From: Candidatus Apopatocola equi
GTDB lineage: Bacteria; Bacillota; Clostridia; Oscillospirales; Oscillospiraceae
Assembly (NCBI GenBank): GCA_018065965.1
Contig: JAGHSH010000194.1
Location: forward strand, 1 to 7,463
Direction of reading: 5' to 3'
Length of the DNA: 7,463 bases
Shown piece by piece: positions 1 to 6,275 of this stretch (position 1 is the first letter of the stretch; the number at the start of each line of letters is the position of its first letter). Below the pieces are notes generated by a model. It had not been told where the DNA came from. It ran no database searches and saw only the letters and a program-made list of their open reading frames with translations. A program made the position numbers and the translations under genes.

Positions 1-238
1 GGTTATAAAGCTCCACCCAGTCCACCAGTCTGCCGTCGATGGGGGCAGCGTGGTTGCGGGTCATGACCTCGCTGATCACGGGGGCGCGGAGGGACGTTTC
101 CGGCTCCGGTATCAAGGGGCTCTCCGCTGCCGGGGCTTCGCTCTCCGCTGCCGGGGCCTCGCTCTCTGCCGTCCGCTGAAAGCAGGCGCTCAGGCAGAGG
201 CAAAGCAGCAGACAGAAAAATGTTTTTTGCTTATTCAT
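1..238 (-). CDS. Lamin-tail-domain lipoprotein, N-terminal part (truncated by window edge)
   Basis: Start of an exported lipoprotein; 79 complete codons are visible and the gene continues beyond position 1. Residues 1-19 form a lipoprotein signal peptide (Lys-rich start, Leu/Cys-rich core, lipobox LSAC with the lipidated Cys at 19). Residues 24-40 are a low-complexity linker made of two perfect ESEAPAA heptads. From about residue 53 the sequence APVISEVMTRN, then DGRLVDWVELYN, matches the beginning of a lamin-tail (LTD) domain, whose hallmark is a DW-[VI]-E-L-Y-N strand. In Clostridia such domains often precede CotH-kinase or other surface modules, but the rest is not visible here. The ATG at 238-236 overlaps the stop of the upstream gene (233-231) by 8 bp, and no strong Shine-Dalgarno is seen, so translational coupling is likely. 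The lipoprotein call is firm; LTD is likely; the function is unknown. Confidence 0.85.
   Translation of the reverse strand, partial: MNKQKTFFCLLLCLCLSACFQRTAESEAPAAESEAPAAESPLIPEPETSLRAPVISEVMTRNHAAPIDGRLVDWVELYN
120..161. repeat. 21-bp tandem repeat, two copies, coding for a linker
   Basis: Two adjacent 21-bp copies (120-140 and 141-161) differ by one base (T at 138, C at 159) and are followed by about 10 bases of a degenerate third copy. The repeat is in frame (7 codons) and encodes the ESEAPAA heptads just after the lipidated Cys of the lamin-tail lipoprotein. Copy number could change by slippage without breaking the frame. Confidence 0.85.
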
Positions 239-1532
239 AGGCCATATCCGCCACCTTCCAGCCGTCTGCCGTTCGCAGGAGAAGCAGCTGACAGGCGAAC
301 TCAGCCTCATAGGTCATATAGTAATTTTTAACGGTTCCGACCACGCGGGCGGTGCAGACGCAGGCGTCCTCCCCCAGCGGGATGAAATCCTCCACCCGGC
401 TCTCCTGCAGGGTCAGACCCGTGCCGCGGATCCAGAAAAGGGAGCCCTGAGCCCGGAAGAGGAACTGCTGCAGGGCAGAGCCCTTGACGGTGTAGGTGCT
501 CATGGTATCGCTGAAAACCTGCCCTGCGCCGTAGCGGCACAGATCGGTCAGAAAGTCCCCGGCGATCTTCCGCACCGCTTCATCGGGCGGGGTGTCCGAG
601 CGGCGGGTATAGGAGAGCAATCCGCGCTCCCCCTCAATGGGCGTGAGCTCCGTGCCGTCCGCCGCCATGACCGTCACGGCGGGAGAGGCGGAGTAGAGCC
701 CCGTCAGCTCATAGCGGGAATAGGCAGGCAGGGAAGCCGCCAGCTCGGCGGGAAGCTCCACATCTACCGGCACCGTTTCCCGCGCCGTGACCAGAGAACC
801 GTCCAGTGTCACGCCTCCCACAGCCACGGCCGCATCGGAGGGTGCGGAGATCAGCAGGCTGTGGGTGCGGGCGTCCGCAGGCTCATAGCTCCAGCAGTTT
901 CCCTCCCGGAGGACAAGTCTGGCATCGCCGGCATCCACCTCCGGCAGCAGATAGAGGCCGGATACGGTGTATTCCCGGCGGCGGGGGCTGTCGGCAAAGC
1001 GCAGCTCCCACTCGTTCATATCCTCATAGGGCAGCTCCGTTTCCGTCAGCGCCGAATCGGGCACGCTCACGCCGTTCACCGTGGGCACCGTGCCGGCGGG
1101 CACGAGAATGCGGATGCTGTTTGTCTCGCCGTGGAGCAGGCAGCGCAGCTCCGTCTGCTGCCAGCTGCCGTTTTCACGCTGATAGCGCAGCAGCGCCAGA
1201 TCGTTCTCCCCGCAGGAGAGGACGAAGCTGTTTTTCTCCCCGGAGGGACGGAAGCTGAATTCTCCCTGCGCAGCTGCGTCATAAAGGGCGGAGAACACCG
1301 CCCCGGTGTCTTCATATTCGCTGACCGGCTCCTCCCACAGAGGCAGCAGCTTCGCCTTCCATTCCTCCCGGGAGGCGGAGGCCGTCAGCGCTTCCATGAG
1401 CGTCCGGGGCTTATCGGGATTGTAGGGTGCATCCGGAAAGAGCTTCAGCGTCCAGAGGGCGAAGAACACAGCCAGTGCCGCCAGCAGCAGGCAGAGCAGT
1501 CCCATGAGTACCCGTTTTGCTGTTCTGCTCAT
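231..1532 (-). CDS. Single-pass membrane protein with two internal beta repeats and NTF2-like C-terminus (TcaA/YvbJ-like, tentative)
   Basis: 433-residue protein that I do not recognise with certainty. Residues about 7-29 form one hydrophobic segment after a basic start, so the bulk is probably extracytoplasmic. Residues about 140-200 and 226-292 are internal repeats: each opens with a VPAGT/APSDA-type turn, then VxVxGV, and closes with Y-x-[VL]-[ST]-G-L-Y followed by a V-rich strand and an acidic/Gly turn. Residues about 317-433 start with an amphipathic helix (DEAVRKIAGDFL), then alternating strands ending in LRTADGWKVADM, a classic NTF2-like ending. This layout (TM, repeated beta domains, NTF2-like C-terminus) resembles the outer part of Gram-positive TcaA/YvbJ envelope proteins, but the N-terminal zinc ribbon of that family is absent. 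The start is supported by GAGGGGGGAG four bases upstream and an ATGA overlap with the preceding gene. The gene is real; the family is an inference. Confidence 0.85.
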   Translation of the reverse strand: MSRTAKRVLMGLLCLLLAALAVFFALWTLKLFPDAPYNPDKPRTLMEALTASASREEWKAKLLPLWEEPVSEYEDTGAVFSALYDAAAQGEFSFRPSGEKNSFVLSCGENDLALLRYQRENGSWQQTELRCLLHGETNSIRILVPAGTVPTVNGVSVPDSALTETELPYEDMNEWELRFADSPRRREYTVSGLYLLPEVDAGDARLVLREGNCWSYEPADARTHSLLISAPSDAAVAVGGVTLDGSLVTARETVPVDVELPAELAASLPAYSRYELTGLYSASPAVTVMAADGTELTPIEGERGLLSYTRRSDTPPDEAVRKIAGDFLTDLCRYGAGQVFSDTMSTYTVKGSALQQFLFRAQGSLFWIRGTGLTLQESRVEDFIPLGEDACVCTARVVGTVKNYYMTYEAEFACQLLLLRTADGWKVADMAYE

Positions 1533-2503
1533 GGTTCTCCCCCCTCACTGCCATTCTCCGACGGCGCCAGCAGCAGCGCCGTGGGCATGGGGCGCATACC
1601 CGCCAGACCGTTGGGTCGGTTCATGAGCGTGCCCCGGTAGTTCAGCGCCGAGGAGGCGCCGCCATCCAGATTGGTGGCGTTGACCGCCCCCAGCTCCTCC
1701 ATGATGGAGGCCAGCCGGGGCAGATCCACGCCCAGAGCGCCCACCTGCCGCCCCTCCACAATAAGGAGGAGCATCTGCCCGTTTTCCCGCTGTCCCACAG
1801 CAGTACGGGGCTCGGGCTGGGCAGACGTCAGTTCCTGCACCTGTCCGTCCACGATCAGAGCGGGGCCGTAGCACACCGCCCAGAGCGTATTCTGCGATTC
1901 CAGATATTCGCCGGTTCTTCTGCCGGTGATGAGTCTTCCGTCCGCTGTCAGGGCGAGACAGTCATACTCGCCGTATTTGCCGCCCCAGCGGTATTCGCCG
2001 TTGACCATGACGATGCCCGTGGGGGTGCCGCCGTTGCCCTCGCCGTTGGGGTCGTCAAAGCCGCCGCCGTTGGTACCCAGAATGGCGCCGTGCTTTTCCA
2101 TGAGCTGCTCCAGCGTAAGGCCGTAGTTCCCGTAGTAGTCCAGCGTGCCCACAAACAGCCGGGTGGGATCCTCCACCACGGCCAGCACGGCCCGGTAGTC
2201 CTTGCCGTGGATGCGGGAAATGCTCACGCCCTCCTCCCGGGCCAGCTCCTCGTCAACGACGAAGCTGCTCTCCTCGCTGAGGGCGAGGGGATCGCTCTCC
2301 GCCGCTTCCGCGCCGGGCTCATATCGATAGCTCTCCGGCTCTGTCCACAGGGAAATGTCGGTGCTCTCCTCCCGGCGCGCCGGATGCTCATGGGCCTCCG
2401 CTGGAGCCTGCTCCGCCAGATACAGGCTGCCGACCGCAACGCAGGCGGAAACCAGCAGCGTCAGCACCAGGGGCAGCGGGGATACGCTCTTTTTCTTCTT
2501 CAT
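1529..2503 (-). CDS. Membrane-anchored phosphodiester glycosidase family protein (NAGPA domain)
   Basis: 324-residue protein of the NAGPA / phosphodiester glycosidase family (the mammalian member removes GlcNAc from GlcNAc-alpha-1-phosphomannose). Bacterial members are thought to act on sugar-phosphodiester links in surface or exopolysaccharides, though the substrate here is unknown. Residues 1-30 form a signal anchor (KKKK, then a hydrophobic stretch); residues 31-90 are an acidic, probably disordered spacer; the catalytic domain covers about 91-315. Visible family motifs are GTNGGGFD (143-150), PTGIVMVNGE (161-170), PRTAVGQ (232-238), NLDGGASSAL (278-287) and NRP (295-297). VSAC at 18-21 resembles a lipobox, but hydrophobic residues continue past it, so a transmembrane anchor is at least as likely. 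It starts 16 bases after the trmO stop with a weak AGGA four bases before the ATG, and its TGA overlaps the next ATG by 4 bp. Confidence 0.9.
   Translation of the reverse strand: MKKKKSVSPLPLVLTLLVSACVAVGSLYLAEQAPAEAHEHPARREESTDISLWTEPESYRYEPGAEAAESDPLALSEESSFVVDEELAREEGVSISRIHGKDYRAVLAVVEDPTRLFVGTLDYYGNYGLTLEQLMEKHGAILGTNGGGFDDPNGEGNGGTPTGIVMVNGEYRWGGKYGEYDCLALTADGRLITGRRTGEYLESQNTLWAVCYGPALIVDGQVQELTSAQPEPRTAVGQRENGQMLLLIVEGRQVGALGVDLPRLASIMEELGAVNATNLDGGASSALNYRGTLMNRPNGLAGMRPMPTALLLAPSENGSEGGEP
1537..1546 (-). promoter_or_regulatory. Ribosome binding site for the 231-1532 gene
   Basis: On the minus strand GAGGGGGGAG lies 4 bases before the ATG at 1532, inside the last codons of the glycosidase gene. 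It supports this start despite the ATGA overlap. Confidence 0.7.
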
Positions 2504-2519
2504 GCAGTCCTATTCTCCG

Positions 2520-3203
2520 TTAATAAATGTCCGTAACTTTCAGCCGTCCGTTCTCTACCCGGAAGCGGATCTCCTTCCCGGCAAAGCCGAAGCCGTATTC
2601 CCGCTCCGGATCGTCCTGATAGGCCGGGCGCGGATCCTCTGCCAGTATGCCCAGAAGTGCGGCTCTTTTTTCCTCCGGCAGCCGCTGCAGGAGCGCAGGC
2701 GGGCATTCCACCTCCGCTCTGCGCTTCTCCACCCGGTCGGTAAAGCCGCCGGCGGCGTTTTCGTGAATATCGGAATAGATATACGGCTTGATATCCAGCA
2801 CGGGCGTGCCGTTCATCAGATCCGCGCCGCCGATGCGCAGCACCGTGCCGCGGTCATAAGTCCTGACCACATCCAGCAGCCGCACGGAGCTCAGGCCGAT
2901 GGGATTGGGCCGGTAAGGGCTTCGGGTGGCGAAAACGCCCATGCGGGTGTTGCCCCCCAGCCGGGGCGGACGGACGGTGGGATTCCAGCCGCCGCTGCGG
3001 TTGGCCGAGAAGAGCCAGAGCAGCCAGAGATGGGAATATTCCTCCAGCCCCCGCAGACACTCGGGATCCCGGAAGGGCTCCTCAAAGACCAGCTCGGAGA
3101 CCAACTCCTCCACCAGCCCGCTCTGCCGGGGGATGGCAAACTTGGAATCAAAGTCCGAATAGACCCGGGCTATGATTTGAAATTCCGCCTTGTTCCCGTC
3201 CAT
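2520..3203 (-). CDS. trmO: tRNA (N6-threonylcarbamoyladenosine-37)-N6-methyltransferase TrmO
   Basis: 227-residue TsaA/YaeB/TrmO-family protein. TrmO uses S-adenosylmethionine to methylate t6A37 of certain ANN-decoding tRNAs to m6t6A in the cytoplasm. Diagnostic stretches are GLEEYSHLWLLWLF (52-65), RLGGNTRMGVFATRSP (81-96) continuing into YRPNPIGLS, DLMNGTPVLDIKPY (128-141) and, in the C-terminal domain, DPRPAY (190-195). The length is close to E. coli TrmO (about 235 residues). An in-frame ATG 36 bases upstream (3239) lies inside the coding end of the preceding LRR gene. I prefer ATG 3203 because GAGGAG sits 6 bases before it and the encoded start (DGNKAEFQIIARVYSDF) fits the family. The gene begins 14 bases after the LRR stop and ends 16 bases before the glycosidase start, so it is a cytoplasmic enzyme lodged within a run of exported proteins. 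Confidence 0.93.
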   Translation of the reverse strand: MDGNKAEFQIIARVYSDFDSKFAIPRQSGLVEELVSELVFEEPFRDPECLRGLEEYSHLWLLWLFSANRSGGWNPTVRPPRLGGNTRMGVFATRSPYRPNPIGLSSVRLLDVVRTYDRGTVLRIGGADLMNGTPVLDIKPYIYSDIHENAAGGFTDRVEKRRAEVECPPALLQRLPEEKRAALLGILAEDPRPAYQDDPEREYGFGFAGKEIRFRVENGRLKVTDIY

Positions 3204-3209
3204 TCGCTT

Positions 3210-3215
3210 CTCCTC
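3210..3215 (-). promoter_or_regulatory. Ribosome binding site deciding the trmO start
   Basis: GAGGAG on the minus strand, 6 bases before ATG 3203, between the preceding stop (3220-3218) and the start. It favours ATG 3203 over the longer in-frame ATG at 3239. Confidence 0.75.
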
Positions 3216-3217
3216 TC

Positions 3218-4933
3218 TCAGCCGGGATTCACGACCCACTCGCCGTTTTCGTTCAGGCCGTTGGTGCCGCCGGGCATGTAGTACATATCAAAAGCGTCGC
3301 GCATTTCGTAGTAATGCTCATGCTTGCGCCAGGTGCCGCCGGTGGACTCCGCGCCCCAGCGCAGATCCATCTCGCAGTCGGGCAGCAGGCTCTGCAGCTC
3401 CGCCTTCTGCGCATCGGTGAACCAGGTGCCGCAGTACCAGAGCCGATCCAGCCAGGTCATCTGACTGAGCTGGTCAAAGGCCAGCTCAGTGGGGATCCAG
3501 ATATAGCAGATGTTCAGATCCTCCATGGTTTTTACGCTGAGCAGAGGCTCCAGATCCACCACGGGGCACTTGAAGATCTCCAGATACTTCAGCTCGGCAC
3601 ACTGAGCCAGGGGCGTGATGTCGGAGATGGGAGCCTCCACCACCACCAGATATTTCAGATGGGGCATATACTGCACAAAGCTCAGATCGGTGATGGCCAT
3701 ATGCCCCAGATCCTGCGCTTCCAGATCGGTGCAGTAGCGGAAGCAGCGGATGTCGCTGTCCTTGAGCATGACCCAGTTGTCATACTTGGCGGCGATAAAG
3801 GCCTTGGCGTCCGTGCGCAGGGAGAAGGTGCCGAAGTAGACCGTCCAGACAAAGCGGACGTCCTCATACTTCTGATTCAGCGCATCCATCTGCTCATCGC
3901 TGAAGCCGCAGTCGCTCATGATGACCTTTTCCAGATTGGGCAGCCAGGGCAGCGCCGCCTCCACAGCGGCGGTATCGCTCATGGGGATCTTGCTCAGATC
4001 CGCTTCCCGGTCGTCGCTGGAGACCGTCTTGCCCAGCAGCTCATAGCTCCAGATGAAGTGGAGCTCGGGCAGCGCCTCGCAAAGTCCGCGGATCTCCTCC
4101 AGCGAATATCCGCACTCGCTGATATCCACATCCCGCAGCAGCGGAAAGAGAGGCAGCAGCTCCCGGAGCTGCGTCGCCGTGGCCTCCCCCGGTGCCAGCT
4201 TCAGCTCGCAGGCCGTGCTCTGCACCCGGCGGCTGCCGACGGTATTCTCCCAGATAAAGGTCACCGCCGGAAAGCTCTGCCGGAGCGTATGCTTTTCCTC
4301 GGCGGAGAAGCCGCACTCCTCGATGCGGACGGTGCGGAGCTTCGGCAGCATCGCCAGCGCGCTGCCGAGAGTGCCCGCGTCCGTTTCGCCGCCCCGCAGG
4401 GTCAGCACGGAGGTATCGGAGGCCACCAGCCGATCGGAAACCGGCACGTTATAGTGCAGCTCAATGCCCTGCTCCCTCAGCACCGCTGCGGCTTCTCCAT
4501 CGGTGCAGCGGTTGAAGCTGAGCTTTTTCAGTCCGGGGAAGAGCAGAAGGTTTCGCCAGTCCGCGCCCGGCTCCTCCAGCACCAGCTCCTCCAGAGCGCT
4601 GTCAAAGCGCAGCTCGCCCAGAGGGATGTCCCAGCGGATCTCGCAGTCGGGGAGCTTTTCCGCCAGTGCCGTCACCTGCTCGACGCTGAGCTCATTGCCC
4701 CGCAGATCCAGCTTCTTCAGGGCGGTGCAGCGCTCCAGATCCGTCAGGGAATCGGGATTCGTGCCCCGCAGATCCAGCTCCGCAGCGTCCAGCGCCACGG
4801 TCTCGCCGCCGGCGCGGGCATATTTCCCCCGGAAGAGCAGCACGCCGATGACCCCTGCGGCGATCAGGGCAAGGACGATCACCGCCGTCAGGAAGCTGCG
4901 CTGCCTGCGTTTCTTATTCTTCTTCGTTGTCAT
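3218..4933 (-). CDS. Membrane-anchored leucine-rich-repeat protein, five-unit paralog
   Basis: 571-residue exported LRR protein of unknown partner. Residues 1-13 are very basic, and 14-35 form one transmembrane helix with no lipobox, unlike its two lipoprotein paralogs. Residues about 52-374 hold five tandem units of about 65 residues (starting near 52, 114, 175, 243 and 310). The better preserved ones follow the pattern P-x-L-x-x-V-x-[IM]-x-x-CG-[FY]-S, a helix, then F-[IV]-W. A junction motif FRYCTDLEAQDLGH (398-411) leads into a shorter-period, internalin-like LRR block (about 412-528, e.g. SDITPLAQCAELKYLEI). The tail WRKHEHYYEMRDAFDMYYM (535-553) is shared by the paralogs; here 18 extra residues follow. 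I chose ATG 4933 because AGGAGG lies 7 bases upstream and the protein then starts MTTKKNKKRR ahead of the helix; the in-frame extension to 5074 overlaps the preceding gene and encodes nothing family-like. The class call is firm. Confidence 0.9.
   Translation of the reverse strand: MTTKKNKKRRQRSFLTAVIVLALIAAGVIGVLLFRGKYARAGGETVALDAAELDLRGTNPDSLTDLERCTALKKLDLRGNELSVEQVTALAEKLPDCEIRWDIPLGELRFDSALEELVLEEPGADWRNLLLFPGLKKLSFNRCTDGEAAAVLREQGIELHYNVPVSDRLVASDTSVLTLRGGETDAGTLGSALAMLPKLRTVRIEECGFSAEEKHTLRQSFPAVTFIWENTVGSRRVQSTACELKLAPGEATATQLRELLPLFPLLRDVDISECGYSLEEIRGLCEALPELHFIWSYELLGKTVSSDDREADLSKIPMSDTAAVEAALPWLPNLEKVIMSDCGFSDEQMDALNQKYEDVRFVWTVYFGTFSLRTDAKAFIAAKYDNWVMLKDSDIRCFRYCTDLEAQDLGHMAITDLSFVQYMPHLKYLVVVEAPISDITPLAQCAELKYLEIFKCPVVDLEPLLSVKTMEDLNICYIWIPTELAFDQLSQMTWLDRLWYCGTWFTDAQKAELQSLLPDCEMDLRWGAESTGGTWRKHEHYYEMRDAFDMYYMPGGTNGLNENGEWVVNPG
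3812..4780 (-). repeat. Five diverged ~65-residue protein repeats
   Basis: Protein-level tandem repeat within the five-unit LRR protein (residues about 52-374). Units 3 to 5 carry EECGFS, SECGYS and SDCGFS at equivalent places, each followed about 16 residues later by FIW, FIW and FVW. Units 1 and 2 are more degenerate. Confidence 0.75.
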
Positions 4934-4940
4934 GTTTCTG

Positions 4941-4946
4941 CCTCCT
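4941..4946 (-). promoter_or_regulatory. Ribosome binding site deciding the start of the five-unit LRR gene
   Basis: Perfect AGGAGG on the minus strand, 7 bases before ATG 4933, in the 43-bp gap after the preceding stop codon (4979-4977). This is the best Shine-Dalgarno in the window. No convincing promoter or terminator was seen in the same gap. Confidence 0.85.
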
Positions 4947-4976
4947 GCCCCTGCGTGCCGTTCGCGCGCACCGGGC

Positions 4977-6275
4977 TCATTTCTGATTGTCCATGTAATA
5001 CATATGCAGAGCGTCCCGCATGGCATAGTAGCTCTCATGCTTTCGCCAGTCATAGTCCATGGAATAGGGCGCATAGCCGTTCATATAGGGAACGAAGTGG
5101 ATCTCCGTATCCGGCAGCGCCTCCTGCAGTACCTTTTCGTATTCCGGGGACAGGTACGTCCCCACGAACCACAGCCGCTCCAGCTGCTTCATGGAGCAGA
5201 GCACCCCGATGCAGTCGCTGCCCAGCTTATGGCAGCGGGAGATATTCAGGTGCTTCAGCTTTTTGCAGTTCTTCAGCGGGCTCAGATCCTCCGCCTGCGA
5301 GGAGAACATTTCCAGATACTCCAGCTCCTGCAGGGAGCCCATGGGGGTGATGTCGGTATAGAGCCCGTCCATGGCCACCAGATACCGGATCTTCGGGGTG
5401 GAGTACAGAAGCTGCAGCTCCTCGTTGCTGATAAACATATGCCCCAGATCCACCGCCGTCAGATCGCTGCAGTAGCGCAGGGCGGCACAGGTGCCGTTGC
5501 TGGTGGGATACTGCTTTTCGCAGTTGTAGAGGATGAAATAGTCCTGATCCGTGCGGATGCCGCGGTTATAGACCTGCACCGTCCAGACGAAGCGGATGTC
5601 CTCATATTTCCGGTTCAGCGCGTCCATGGTCTCATCGTTCAGTCCGCACTCACACAGGATCACCTTTTTCAGCCGCGGGAAGCGCAGCAGCTCCCGCTCC
5701 AGCTCGGCAGTGTCCTCCATGGGTACGCCGCTGAGGTCGATCTCCTCGCTGTCGGTGGAAAGGGTTTGGGAAAAAAGCTCCGCATCATAGCGCAGGAGCG
5801 TATGGGGCGCGGCGGCGGCAAGCCGCTCCGCCTGGGCAAGAGAAAGGGTATGCTCTCCCAGCTCCACGCACTCCATATCCGCACACTGCTCCAGCAGGGT
5901 GCAGAGCGCGGACACATCGACGGTCTCGTCCGAAAGATCAAGGGTCTTGTCCATGCTGCGCAGCTCCGTTTTCCCATATTGCAGAGGGTAGTCGAAGCGC
6001 ACTGCCGGGTAGTCCCGCAGCAGGGCGGCTCTCTCCGCCGGGGTGTAGGGGCAGCTCTCAAAGAATACCCGTTCAAGCTGCGGACATCCGTCCAGCGCCG
6101 TGCGCAGCTCTTCGGGAGTCGCAGTGCCCTGCAGGGAAAGAGAACGGCAGCTGTTCTCCACGCGCTCCCCCTCCAGAAGGATTTCCGGCTCCTCCGGGCT
6201 CTTTTCTTCCGCAGCGCCGCAGCCGCAAAGGAGCAGGCAGAGGAGCAGAAAAGCGATTCTTTTTTTCATTCTCAT
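4977..6275 (-). CDS. Leucine-rich-repeat lipoprotein, three-unit paralog
   Basis: 432-residue lipoprotein. Residues 1-19 are a signal peptide with lipobox LCGC (Cys 19). A short acidic spacer is followed by three units of about 65 residues (near 45-107, 110-175 and 177-242). The third, with IDLSGVPMEDT, CECGLNDETMDALN and FVWTV, aligns closely with the last unit of the neighbouring paralogs. The junction motif LRYCSDLTAVDLGH (266-279) precedes an internalin-like LRR block (to about 395), and the tail WRKHESYYAMRDALHMYYM (410-428) lies four residues from the end. The ATG at 6275 overlaps the preceding TGA as ATGA; a second in-frame ATG at 6269 gives a more typical signal peptide start (MKKR). 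Neither has a good Shine-Dalgarno, so translation probably depends on coupling to the upstream gene. Ligand unknown. Confidence 0.9.
   Translation of the reverse strand: MRMKKRIAFLLLCLLLCGCGAAEEKSPEEPEILLEGERVENSCRSLSLQGTATPEELRTALDGCPQLERVFFESCPYTPAERAALLRDYPAVRFDYPLQYGKTELRSMDKTLDLSDETVDVSALCTLLEQCADMECVELGEHTLSLAQAERLAAAAPHTLLRYDAELFSQTLSTDSEEIDLSGVPMEDTAELERELLRFPRLKKVILCECGLNDETMDALNRKYEDIRFVWTVQVYNRGIRTDQDYFILYNCEKQYPTSNGTCAALRYCSDLTAVDLGHMFISNEELQLLYSTPKIRYLVAMDGLYTDITPMGSLQELEYLEMFSSQAEDLSPLKNCKKLKHLNISRCHKLGSDCIGVLCSMKQLERLWFVGTYLSPEYEKVLQEALPDTEIHFVPYMNGYAPYSMDYDWRKHESYYAMRDALHMYYMDNQK
5550..6143 (-). repeat. Three diverged ~65-residue protein repeats
   Basis: Protein-level tandem repeat in the three-unit LRR lipoprotein (residues about 45-242). 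Units start at SLSLQG, TLDLSD and EIDLSG. Only the third keeps the full CG and FVW signature. Confidence 0.7.

Noticed and set aside
2441..2452. VSAC as a lipobox in the phosphodiester glycosidase
   Set aside because: It matches the consensus loosely, but the hydrophobic stretch continues for about nine residues beyond the Cys, which fits a transmembrane anchor better. Left open rather than annotated as a lipoprotein.
861..3281. Plus-strand open frames (861-1640, 1517-2536, 2355-3281)
   Set aside because: They are antisense to genes with clear family motifs and good starts. Their translations show no signal peptide or domain, and they overlap one another.
4934..4976. Possible hairpin/terminator or promoter in the 43-bp gap
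   Set aside because: Only a 4-bp GTGC/GCAC stem with a long loop and no following T run on the minus strand. No paired -35/-10 elements were recognised.
4934..5074. In-frame 47-residue N-terminal extension of the five-unit LRR protein
   Set aside because: It overlaps the end of the preceding gene, encodes a sequence unlike any export signal, and would bury the transmembrane helix. AGGAGG at 4941-4946 supports ATG 4933.
6260..6266. T-run resembling an intrinsic terminator
   Set aside because: On the coding strand it is the A7 run of the Lys codons directly after the start of the three-unit lipoprotein; on the plus strand no GC hairpin precedes it.
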